From a bacterium (GTDB taxonomy: Bacteria; Vulcanimicrobiota; Vulcanimicrobiia; Vulcanimicrobiales; Vulcanimicrobiaceae), in the NCBI GenBank assembly GCA_021832345.1, contig JAKBKY010000001.1:644385-708384 (forward strand): 64,000 nt of DNA, written 5' to 3'. The position numbers and the translations under genes were made by a program. This document shows, piece after piece, positions 9,132 to 16,905 of the stretch. The notes below the pieces were generated by a model. It worked only from the letters and a program-made list of their open reading frames with translations. It was not told where the DNA came from and searched no databases. The stretch's first letter is position 1. Every line of letters begins with the position of its first letter.

Positions 9132-9190
9132 TTAGGATCCATGCGCAATCCTGTCGGTAAACAGACGATCGCGCCGCCCACCTTCGTGAC

Positions 9191-10105
9191 CTAACGTCGC
9201 GGCGTTGCGGTGGGCGCGACCTTCGGTACTACGAAGAGCGCTGCCGGTAACGTGGATGGGTAGGTGAAGTGGTTGTAGTTCATGCGGATCGTATAGTTCT
9301 TAAAGGCGATTCCCAGCGCCCGAACTTCGATGTTGGCAAGCGACCCGCTCTCCATCCAGTACGCTCCCGATTGGCGAAAGTGGAGTTCGACGAATCCGGT
9401 CGCTCCGAACGGACCCATCCCGTTTGACGGCAAGGAGAAGCGCATCATGCAGAAGCGCATGGAGTGCAAATCGACGGTCACGTCCGTCAAAGGATGCGTC
9501 TGCGGATCGCGCCATGCGATAAGGTGGAGAGCGTGGCCGGGAGCGCCGTCGGGGCAGGACGCGGCGCCTCGGTCTTGCACGCGGTAGTATCCTGGGCCGA
9601 TGGATTTAACGATCGCGATGGTCCTGAGCGCAGCGCTGGGCGTCGGGGACGCGGGCGGGAGGCTCGTGCGCGCACTCGCCGGGGCGGGCTTGGGCGTTGG
9701 CGGTGCGCTTGCGTAGCCCTCTTGCATGAAGGCGTATGCCCCATTCCATGTGGGGCGAAGGAGGCCCCAGTGCGCTAGCGCGCGCTTGCCGTCGCGAAAG
9801 CGCAGGCTAGCTGCGCCGTCATGTGCGCGATAGGCGGCGTGTATGCGTTCGATGCTATTTGGACCTGGCCCAGCGGTAAGTTCGACGCGGCCTTTAGCGG
9901 GTGTCAGCTTCACCGAGCCGCCTTCGCCGCGAGCGATGATCGTGTAGGTGGCGTAGGCTGGTTGAGGCAGTGCGTCCATCGTTGCCACCGCTCGCACGTA
10001 GAATGCCGTCGCCGATGGCGGCGTCGCAGCCGGAAGTGGAGCAGCCGACGCGAAGGCGCAGAGCGAGAACATGAGCGCTGCGTATGCGGCGGCGGTGCGT
10101 TTCAT
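9191..10105 (-). CDS. Secreted hypothetical protein
   Basis: About 304 residues with the signal peptide MKRTAAAYAALMFSLCAFAS ending near SAAPLPA; a start 12 bases upstream (10117) is also possible. The mature part is rich in Ala and Pro, with a low-complexity PTPKPAPASARTSLPPASPT stretch in the middle. Two recognisable beta-rich portions surround it (FYVRAVATMDALPQPAYATY and DVTVDLHSMRFCMMRFSLPS). Similar exported proteins with many strands occur in acid-soil uncultured phyla, but no named domain is recognised. It lies between the brnTA cassette and a broken tolC-type gene. Confidence 0.65.
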   Translation of the reverse strand: MKRTAAAYAALMFSLCAFASAAPLPAATPPSATAFYVRAVATMDALPQPAYATYTIIARGEGGSVKLTPAKGRVELTAGPGPNSIERIHAAYRAHDGAASLRFRDGKRALAHWGLLRPTWNGAYAFMQEGYASAPPTPKPAPASARTSLPPASPTPSAALRTIAIVKSIGPGYYRVQDRGAASCPDGAPGHALHLIAWRDPQTHPLTDVTVDLHSMRFCMMRFSLPSNGMGPFGATGFVELHFRQSGAYWMESGSLANIEVRALGIAFKNYTIRMNYNHFTYPSTLPAALFVVPKVAPTATPRR

Positions 10106-10317
10106 GAGGTGGAGCATGTGGAGTTGCGTGTGTCTACGCCGTAACCTCGTGATTGCGCCGCCTGCTGCGTCTTGATGCTCGGCGCATTGGCCAGCGCATA
10201 GGTGATCGCGCCTTGCAGCGTCAGCGGCGCCGCACCGGCCAGCGCCGGAGCGGCAACGAGCAACCCAAGGCCGACACCGAACGCAAGGCCACCACGAAGC
10301 AATCTCTCAAAGCGCAT
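10102..10317 (-). pseudogene. TolC-family outer membrane efflux protein, N-terminal stub
   Basis: From the ATG at 10317 the frame gives MRFERLLRGGLAFGVGLGLL with a signal peptide and then LTLQGAITYALANAPSIKTQ, the characteristic first helix of TolC/OEP proteins. After SIKTQQA (about 10150) the sequence switches to unrelated residues and stops at 10102, whereas a complete protein needs over 400 residues. The rest of the gene is absent. It overlaps the 5' end of the neighbouring secreted-protein gene, so the breakpoint lies close to 10150. Confidence 0.6.
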
Positions 10318-10368
10318 AACAACACCTCGTACGCCGGGGCGGGAGAGAAAGTTTCGGAGCATGTAGAC

Positions 10369-10536
10369 CTATCTATGAACTGACGAGTGCTTGAAGTTGG
10401 ATGGAGTAGCTTGCCCCATAGACGTGCTCGCATGAGGAGCTGCTTCGTACTCCGACTCTTCGAGTCCAAGGACGAAACGTAGGCGCCATGTGCCAAGCGT
10501 AATTCCGAAATTAATGCCGAAGATCTGCATCGACAT
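10369..10536 (-). CDS. Small protein of unknown function at the end of the ABC operon
   Basis: A 55-codon frame (MSMQIFGINFGITLGTWRLR at the N-terminus) starts 2 bases after the stop of the second permease gene. A strong GGAGG lies 9 bases before its ATG, inside the permease 3' end, which supports translation. The first 25 residues are mildly hydrophobic and the rest is polar. No family is recognised. The position suggests it is the last gene of the GntR-ABC operon. Confidence 0.45.
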   Translation of the reverse strand: MSMQIFGINFGITLGTWRLRFVLGLEESEYEAAPHASTSMGQATPSNFKHSSVHR

Positions 10537-10538
10537 GG

Positions 10539-11657
10539 TTATGCCTCCATCCGGCGCCACTGCAGCACCGCGACAGCGAAGTATATAACTGAGAGAATCG
10601 CCAGCGCTAGGAGCGCAGCACCGGCTGCCTGATTCCACGGAGCGCTTTCGAGTTGGGCCATGTGACCCTGGTTCGGAAGAATGGCTTGTGCGTACCAAAG
10701 CGGGTCGAGCCGTGATAGCGGGACGGTGACCGCATGGAACACTTGCCAAACCAACACTTTGGCCCCTGTTGTCGCCACGGCGATAATGGGCACGGCGATC
10801 GCGAGCGGCCACGCAACCCCGCTGACGACGCCGTGGCCCCGCCGCAGTCGTGCGCTCGCAGCTAACAACATCGCATACCACGCGACGGGCAGAAGCATGG
10901 ATCCAAGGACGACGACAAGGGTGTACGAAGAGACTGCCAGGTAGGGGAACATATAGACGGCAATCGTCAAGGTAAACGCGACGACGGTGAGAAGCTCGCC
11001 GGCGATGATCGCAAGGATGTCGGTCGCGACGATGCGCAGCGCTAGGATCTCCCGAGGATGAGGCCTGGCAAAAGCAAGCTCCAGATGCCCGTCGTTCTCG
11101 GCCGCCAAGGCGCCCGAGAGAATCGTGGCCAGGATCAGGCCGACGATCACGGCGAACCCAAAGAGGAACGCGAGGTCCGTGGGAGCTCCGAAGTGCAGAA
11201 TCGTCGTATGCACTCCGTCTTGCGTATACGCCTTGAGGGCAAACATGGGAGCGTGTATTGACCGTTGCGACGTGAACCAGCTCGGAGCGGCGGCAAGCGG
11301 CCCCTGCAGACGTAGCTTCGATGCACGCGTGGATTGGTGAAGCCCGCCTCCTTGGTGCGCGAGCCGTTGCTTGATGACGGTCGCGCCGAAGTAGCCGCGG
11401 TCGTCGATCACGAAGCGGCGATGCTTGGCCGGCTCGGTGACGATCGTTCGTTTGACTCCGTTCGGCAATGTTTCGTGCGTGACGATCGTTCCGGGCGCCG
11501 CGTGTGAAGAGAAGCCGAAGCCGACCGTATTCCCCGTCGCAGTCACGTGCATTGGGACAACGAGTCGCAAGACCACGTTACAGAGAATGAATGCGCCGAA
11601 GATGATGGCGGTGATGCGCAGTACGTTGCGCGCCCGCAGAAGAGCGACGTAGTCCAT
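10539..11657 (-). CDS. ABC-2 type transporter permease (second copy)
   Basis: The 372-residue membrane protein has a helix at residues 13-35, a long extracytoplasmic insert (about 36-165) and five hydrophobic segments in the C-terminal half (such as LAFLFGFAVIVGLILATILS and LLTVVAFTLTIAVYMFPYLA). It is a paralog of the gene just upstream: the first 18 residues (MDYVALLRARNVLRITAI) and the last residues (LQWRRME) are the same. Together with the ATPase they form an ABC exporter of the GntR/YtrA-controlled class. The gene follows its paralog without a gap. Confidence 0.8.
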   Translation of the reverse strand: MDYVALLRARNVLRITAIIFGAFILCNVVLRLVVPMHVTATGNTVGFGFSSHAAPGTIVTHETLPNGVKRTIVTEPAKHRRFVIDDRGYFGATVIKQRLAHQGGGLHQSTRASKLRLQGPLAAAPSWFTSQRSIHAPMFALKAYTQDGVHTTILHFGAPTDLAFLFGFAVIVGLILATILSGALAAENDGHLELAFARPHPREILALRIVATDILAIIAGELLTVVAFTLTIAVYMFPYLAVSSYTLVVVLGSMLLPVAWYAMLLAASARLRRGHGVVSGVAWPLAIAVPIIAVATTGAKVLVWQVFHAVTVPLSRLDPLWYAQAILPNQGHMAQLESAPWNQAAGAALLALAILSVIYFAVAVLQWRRMEA

Positions 11658-12704
11658 TTATGTCTCCATCCGGCGCCACTGTAGCACCGCGAGCGCGAAG
11701 TAGACGAGTGCGAGAACGGCGAGGCTCCATAACGCCGGTGATGCGGAGCCGGTGCCGGTCTGGAGGAAGATGTGCGGTGTACGGTGGGCATGCATCGACA
11801 CACCTTGGACGTACCAGAACGGATCGAGGTAGGTGAACGGCGTGATAATTGCGTGCAGGAGCTGCGCAACCGGTTGCGTCTGGTGTGCGAACGCTGCTCG
11901 CCCTCCTGCCACGCCGCCCGCCACCGGCCATGCCATGCCGGCGACGGCGCCGTAGCCGCGCCGCATGCGCGCCGTAGCGGCTAGGATCATGGCATACCAG
12001 GCGATCGGCAAGAGCAGGGAGGCGAGAACCAAGACAACGGTGTTCGTGGAGAAGGTAATCTGTGGATAGACATAGATCGCGAGCATGGCAATCGCGGCAA
12101 CGACGGCAAGGAGTTGCCCCGCGATGATCGCGAGCACGTCGGTGACGATGACCCGTATCGCAAGCGCTTCCCGCGAACGGGGCCGCATGAAGGCGAGTTC
12201 CAGGTGCCCCTCGTTCTCGGAGCCGAACGCACAGGAAAGGATGGTGGCGAGAATCAAGCCGGCCAGGATGGAGAGACCGGCGAGAAAGCCAAGATCGATA
12301 CCCCCGCCAAACGTAAAGTGGGTCGTCTTGATGCCGTTGCGCCTGCTGGTATGCACCTTGAAACCAGGCCCGACGACGGTACTCGACGCCTTCTGTGAAC
12401 TGGTTGGGCGCTGCTCGGTGACGGTCGTCCCGAAGTATCCGTGGTTGTCGATCACAAAATGCCGATGCGTGACGGGATCGTTGACGATCGTTCGTTTGAC
12501 GCCGTTGGGCAACGTTTCATGCTGGACGACGGCAGCCTTGCCGTAGAAGTTTTGGCTCGTTCCGAAGTTGAAACTGCTGTTATCGACATAGAAGTGCGTT
12601 GGGGAAGCGATCCGTACAACCAGCGTCAGAAGAATAAGCGCGCCGAAGACGATGGCGGTGATGCGCAGCACGTTACGCGCCCGCAGAAGAGCGACATAAT
12701 CCAC
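11658..12704 (-). CDS. ABC-2 type transporter permease (first copy)
   Basis: The 348-residue product has the same architecture as its downstream paralog: one N-terminal helix, a large outer domain containing ETLPNGVKRTIVNDPVTHRH, then five C-terminal helices (for example GLSILAGLILATILSCAFG). The ETLPNGVKRTIV sequence is also shared with the paralog. The stop of the ATPase gene is adjacent to its ATG, so translation is coupled. The likely role is the membrane half of an exporter that responds to a cell-envelope compound, by analogy with YtrABCDEF-type systems. Confidence 0.8.
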   Translation of the reverse strand: MDYVALLRARNVLRITAIVFGALILLTLVVRIASPTHFYVDNSSFNFGTSQNFYGKAAVVQHETLPNGVKRTIVNDPVTHRHFVIDNHGYFGTTVTEQRPTSSQKASSTVVGPGFKVHTSRRNGIKTTHFTFGGGIDLGFLAGLSILAGLILATILSCAFGSENEGHLELAFMRPRSREALAIRVIVTDVLAIIAGQLLAVVAAIAMLAIYVYPQITFSTNTVVLVLASLLLPIAWYAMILAATARMRRGYGAVAGMAWPVAGGVAGGRAAFAHQTQPVAQLLHAIITPFTYLDPFWYVQGVSMHAHRTPHIFLQTGTGSASPALWSLAVLALVYFALAVLQWRRMET

Positions 12705-13609
<905 letters not shown>

Positions 13610-13613
<4 letters not shown>

Positions 13614-14011
13614 ACGTCCTCCGGGAACCAGCGTGTGAGAGAGAGCTCGACGAGGTGCGCGACGTCGCTGCGCTGTAGGCCGAGGGATTTTGCCTCGCGT
13701 AGCGCCGCATCGATGCCTTCGCGTGCGACATCGCGGCCGGCGGCGAGGCTGACGTTCGCCGCGCCGTTGCCGGCTCGGACGAACGAGCCGCGCCCGGAGG
13801 CGGTCTCGATGACGCCGTCATGCTCGAGGTCGCGATAGGCGCGGGCAACGGTGTTCGGGTTGACGGTCAGATCGAGTGCGAGCTGTTTGACGGTCGGGAG
13901 CTGCTCGCCCGGGGTGAGCGCCCCGAGGGCAACCGAGCGCTTCACCTGCTCGATGATCTGCAGATAGATGGGAACGCCGCTGCGCGGGTCGACGGTGAGG
14001 ATGGCCGGCAT
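13610..14011 (-). CDS. GntR-family transcriptional regulator (YtrA subfamily)
   Basis: The 133-residue protein is the short GntR type lacking a ligand-binding domain. PIYLQIIEQVKRSVALGALT followed by PGEQLPTVKQLALDLTVNPN and TVARAYRDLEHDGVIETASG is the classic winged-helix region, and the remaining about 45 residues form the YtrA dimerisation helices. It heads the operon with the ABC genes and follows a 38-codon frame by 3 bases. It most likely represses its own operon at the palindrome at 14168-14189. Confidence 0.92.
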
Positions 14012-14014
14012 GGC

Positions 14015-14131
14015 CTAGATGCTCGGGCCCCATCCTTGGAAGAGCCGGTCGCCCAGGCCCGGCATCGGGCGGGTGGAGCGGCGCTCTTCGATCACTTGGG
14101 TGGGCTCTGGGCGGTTGAGGCGGTTGGTCAT
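14015..14131 (-). CDS. 38-residue leader-type small protein before gntR
   Basis: The frame MTNRLNRPEPTQVIEERRST continues with a Pro/Arg-rich sequence and ends in FQGWGPSI, 3 bases before the gntR ATG. GGCAGGA lies 9 bases upstream. Its position between the operator and gntR and the tight spacing suggest a translated leader, possibly coupled to gntR. No homolog is recognised and the peptide could be incidental. Confidence 0.35.
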   Translation of the reverse strand: MTNRLNRPEPTQVIEERRSTRPMPGLGDRLFQGWGPSI

Positions 14132-14167
14132 GGTGGGTCCTGCCTTTCGGTGCTGTACTTCGTACTG

Positions 14168-14189
14168 TTGTACTAGCGCACTAGTACAA
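14168..14189 (-). promoter_or_regulatory. GntR/YtrA-type operator
   Basis: TTGTACTAG (14168-14176) and CTAGTACAA (14181-14189) are perfect inverted repeats separated by CGCA. The length, spacing and AT-rich outer ends fit YtrA-subfamily operators. It lies about 40 bases upstream of the 38-codon leader and 157 upstream of gntR, so it probably overlaps the operon promoter. Confidence 0.75.
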
Positions 14190-14253
14190 TAACATGCCAG
14201 TCCGCCCCCGTCAACCGGCCCAAAGACGAAAATGAACCGAAGTCCGATAGGTT

Positions 14254-14865
14254 CTAGGCAGGTTCCCACGCAGGATAGGCATACCCGAAGAGCAGGTCGC
14301 GGATCAGGAAGAGGCGCGGGAGGCGGTGCGTTCGCAGGGCACTGGTATCGAAGCCCGCCGCATGCACCAGTTGCCGCGTCGCGCGATTCAAGTGGCAGCC
14401 GCCGGCGACGGCGCGCCAGGCCGGCGTGAGCGCGTCTTGAATGCGCCCGAGCATTCCGTCTGAACGCACGTGTTCGAGCAGCACGAGCGTGCCCGACGCC
14501 TTGAGGATGCGTCGCGCTTGCATAAGCGTAGCGGCCGGTTCCGGGAGGCTGCAGAGCACCAGCGGAAACACGACGGCATCCATGCTCGCGGCTGCGAACT
14601 GCGCAAGCGTGGTGTCATCGGCGATGCATAGGTCGATTGTGGCTGCGCAGCGTTGCGCTCGCGGCTGCGCGCGCACGGCCATCGCGCGATCCGGCTCCAG
14701 AGCGATGACGTGCGCCTGCTCGCCATAGTAGGGAAAATCCGCACCGGTGCCCGCGCCGACCTCGAGGATCTCTCCCCAGAGCGGCGCGAGAAGCTCGCGC
14801 CGTAGTGCGCCGAGCACCTTGCGTTCGCCCAGCGCAATCATCACATCGTAAAGCACACCGTTCAC
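14254..14865 (-). CDS. Class I SAM-dependent methyltransferase
   Basis: The 203 residues carry a standard Methyltransf_11 fold. Motif I is ILEVGAGTGADFPYY (about 36), the acidic end of strand 2 is IALEPDRAM, and motif IV is MDAVVFPLVLCSLPEP. The C-terminal part (HLNRATRQLVHAAGFDTSAL) resembles membrane-associated lipid or quinone methyltransferases such as the phosphatidylethanolamine N-methyltransferase-like group. Substrate is unknown. It is a single gene flanked by long non-coding stretches. Confidence 0.82.
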   Translation of the reverse strand: MNGVLYDVMIALGERKVLGALRRELLAPLWGEILEVGAGTGADFPYYGEQAHVIALEPDRAMAVRAQPRAQRCAATIDLCIADDTTLAQFAAASMDAVVFPLVLCSLPEPAATLMQARRILKASGTLVLLEHVRSDGMLGRIQDALTPAWRAVAGGCHLNRATRQLVHAAGFDTSALRTHRLPRLFLIRDLLFGYAYPAWEPA

Positions 14866-15395
14866 GGTGGTGAGGTGCCTTGCATCCCTCCACTATAGCG
14901 AATACGACGCGGGCGAACCTGCCGCCGCATCGACAGACCGATCGCCGCCGCTGCGGCTATCGGGCGGCCGGCGAGTTGGACCAGCGGGCGAGTTGCGTTC
15001 GGGAGCTGACGCCGACCTTCGCAAAGGCGTTGTGCGCTTCGACGATGCGCTCGCACGGTTTCGGCAGCGGCATGTCGCTTAACAGGTTGCGGGGAAAGGC
15101 CCGCACATCTCTCGCACCCCGCTTTTGGTCGCTTTCGTCGTCGCTCGTTGCTGAAATGACGCGGTCATTCTGCGCTCCTCGCTCCTCGAAACCGCCTCAA
15201 AACCACGGCGCGATAGCCGCACCAGCCTTTTCCCGCGACCTGTTAAGGGCGGAACGACGCGGGAACGCGCCAAACGGCGCGCGCGCTGGGGGCGACTCCT
15301 GCTTGTAGCCGCACGCTTGCTCTGCCGCGTGTAAAGTTTTAGGTGGTTTCCCGGATGCGCGCGGTGCGCTCGGCGGCCTAGAATAACAGTACGAG
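14866..15395. other. Long intergenic stretch holding an inverted-repeat element
   Basis: No credible gene is seen in these 530 bases. The only clear structure is the pair of 23-bp inverted repeats described separately at 15078-15247. The remainder is GC-rich without recognisable regulatory motifs. Confidence 0.5.
15078..15247. repeat. 170-bp element bounded by 23-bp inverted repeats (MITE-like)
   Basis: The left arm starts CTTAACAGGTTGCGGGG (15078) and the right arm ends CCCGCGACCTGTTAAG (15247). Over 23 bases they match at 21 positions. The internal 124 bases carry no gene. The layout fits a non-autonomous miniature inverted-repeat element or a very long RNA stem. No target-site duplication was obvious, and a second copy was not found in the window. 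Confidence 0.45.
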
Positions 15396-15737
15396 GTGCA
15401 TTCTGTGGTGACGTTGTCGCCCAAAGCAACGCCGAAAACGTTGCGGTGTTACGTTCTAGACGAAGCCTATCGCGTGGTGTTGGCGTCTCGTTCAGTTCCG
15501 GGCGATCCCTTAAATCATCTATTCGGGGCACAAGCGCCGACCGATGCGTTGCCGCCGGCAGTGGATCGAGCCGTGCGCGCGCTTACCGCCTCCTGGGGCC
15601 ACGACGGGTGCCCCGGCGAGCCCGCGATGCTCTACGTGTGGGGCGTTCGGGCCAGCGTCATGCCCCTTCATGGACCCTTTGGCCGCCATATCGCCGTCTT
15701 CGTGGAGCGGCCGGAGCAGGACACTTGGTGGTGCTAG
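15396..15737 (+). CDS. Hypothetical protein, first of the CYVLDEA paralog pair
   Basis: A 113-residue frame from a GTG at 15396; a later GTG (15405 or 15408) is also possible. It contains TLRCYVLDEAYRVVLA near the N-terminus, PPAVDRAVRALTASW in the middle, and a C-terminal GPFGRHIAVFVERPE strand. The next gene has the same elements in the same order, so the two are tandem paralogs. No known family is recognised; the pattern suggests a small alpha/beta sensory-like fold, but this is speculation. It overlaps the next gene by 10 bases. Confidence 0.55.
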   Translation: MHSVVTLSPKATPKTLRCYVLDEAYRVVLASRSVPGDPLNHLFGAQAPTDALPPAVDRAVRALTASWGHDGCPGEPAMLYVWGVRASVMPLHGPFGRHIAVFVERPEQDTWWC

Positions 15738-16045
15738 GAGCGCCCGAAGTCGGGCTCGATACGCTGCCCCGGTGTTACGTACTCGATGAGGCGCTGGAGG
15801 TACTCTTCGCCTTGGCTCCGACCGCCGGGCTGCCTGCCGGCGCTTGCCTGGAAGCGAGCACACCGCTGCCGAGGCTGCCGAAATGCGTCGAGCGTACCGT
15901 TCGGGAACTCTTGGTGGGCTGGACGCCGGCTGAAACGGGAACCTGGCGCAGCGCAACGCACAGCGGCATTCAGGTGCGTATCCTGCCGCTGGCCGGCATC
16001 TGGGGCTGCCACACGAACGTGGTCGTCGAGCGGGTTGCAACGTGA
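15728..16045 (+). CDS. Hypothetical protein, second of the CYVLDEA paralog pair
   Basis: The best start is one of two consecutive GTG codons at 15728-15733, inside the end of the previous gene, giving 104-105 residues. LPRCYVLDEALEVLFAL, PKCVERTVRELLVGW and GIWGCHTNVVVERV align with TLRCYVLDEAYRVVLA, PPAVDRAVRALTASW and GPFGRHIAVFVERP of the preceding protein. Shared motifs and coupling point to a duplicated gene pair that may form a heterodimer. The stop overlaps the next GTG by 4 bases. Confidence 0.55.
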   Translation: MVLGAPEVGLDTLPRCYVLDEALEVLFALAPTAGLPAGACLEASTPLPRLPKCVERTVRELLVGWTPAETGTWRSATHSGIQVRILPLAGIWGCHTNVVVERVAT

Positions 16046-16245
16046 GCACACGCAAGCACGAGGCCGCAGCGCACATCGCACCACCGCAGAGCGCCGATAC
16101 CGGCTCCTCGCTCTTTCTGCGCATTGCCGGCCTCGTCGGCGAGCACCATGCGGCTCTGCCGCTCCCACCGGCACCCACCGATCAAGTCTATATCGATGTG
16201 GAATGGCGCGCGCTCGTCGCCAAGCGCGAGCAGAGGCAGGCGTAG
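16042..16245 (+). CDS. Hypothetical 67-residue protein, third gene of the CYVLDEA operon
   Basis: It starts at a GTG overlapping the previous stop (GTGA), so it is translationally coupled. The product is polar, with SLFLRIAGLVGEHHAALPLP in the middle and a charged tail VEWRALVAKREQRQA. No family is recognised. The coupling is the main evidence that it is expressed. Confidence 0.45.
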   Translation: MSTRKHEAAAHIAPPQSADTGSSLFLRIAGLVGEHHAALPLPPAPTDQVYIDVEWRALVAKREQRQA

Positions 16246-16309
16246 TTTCCGCTCGCTCATCTGTGGGAACGATCAAGCATAACGACCAACAGCCTCGGAG
16301 GGGAGCGCC

Positions 16310-16468
16310 ATGGCCGGTTTACTTTGGGCAATCATCGTCATTCTGGTGATCGTTTGGCTCGTAGGGCTCGTCTTTCACATCCTGGGTGGGGCCATCTACA
16401 TCGTGCTCGTGATCGCCGTCGCCTTACTGATCTTCAATCTGATCACCGGGCGCGGGGCTCGGCTCTAA
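16310..16468 (+). CDS. Small two-helix membrane protein (lmo0937-like)
   Basis: The 52-residue protein begins MAGLLWAIIVILVIVWLVGL and ends NLITGRGARL, with two hydrophobic helices joined by a short loop (HILGG). This matches the widespread lmo0937 family of tiny membrane proteins, often stress-induced and of unknown function. GGAGGGGAG lies 7 bases before the ATG. Confidence 0.7.
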   Translation: MAGLLWAIIVILVIVWLVGLVFHILGGAIYIVLVIAVALLIFNLITGRGARL

Positions 16469-16474
16469 CCGTTG

Positions 16475-16828
16475 ATGGCTAGCGTAACGATCGAAGGCGA
16501 CGAGCTTCTCATCGCCATGTCTCTCTTAGATGAAGTGCTGTCGTTTCACGGGTCGTTTCGCATGCCGCTCACGCACGTGACGAACGCGCACGTCAGCAGC
16601 GCAGGCGACCTGGAGCTGCGATGGCGGCTGCTGGGGACGGGTGCGGGATCGCTCAAGACGGCGGGCATCTTCACGACCCCGCAGGGCATCGTCTTCTGCG
16701 ACCTTGCCGGCAAGCAGGAGTGCCTGGTCATCGAGACGCGCGGCGAGCGGTTCCCACGAATTGCGGTGACGCTTGACGCAGGACAGGATCCGAAGGCAAC
16801 GGCTCTGGAAATCTGCCGCCGCATCTAG
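16475..16828 (+). CDS. Hypothetical PH-like domain protein
   Basis: The 117-residue protein starts at the ATG (16475) rather than the TTG before it. The order of strands, MASVTIEGDELLIAMSLLDE, GSFRMPLTHVTNAHV, TPQGIVFCDLAGKQECLVIE and a final helix DPKATALEICRRI, is that of small bacterial PH-like proteins. The CLVIETRGERFPRIAVTLD stretch is typical of that group. Function is unknown. It follows the lmo0937-like gene by 6 bases. Confidence 0.6.
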   Translation: MASVTIEGDELLIAMSLLDEVLSFHGSFRMPLTHVTNAHVSSAGDLELRWRLLGTGAGSLKTAGIFTTPQGIVFCDLAGKQECLVIETRGERFPRIAVTLDAGQDPKATALEICRRI

Positions 16829-16905
16829 GCAAGACGGCCTTCAAAGGCCGCTATGTCAAGGGGGGCGCCTTTTCAAAAGGGACCACTCCTGCCGACGCTG
16901 GGCTG

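Noticed and set aside
8846-9181. Long N-terminal extension of the brnA frame back to 9181
   Set aside because: It overlaps all of brnT in another frame and has no protein-like pattern; the start at 8845 fits the family.
13820-14176. Plus-strand open frame across gntR and its operator
   Set aside because: It is antisense to a clear GntR protein and shows no conserved motif.
16833-16850. Hairpin CGGCCT-TCAA-AGGCCG as a terminator between the PH-like gene and comEC
   Set aside because: Stem is only 6 bp and no T-run follows on either strand; not enough to call.
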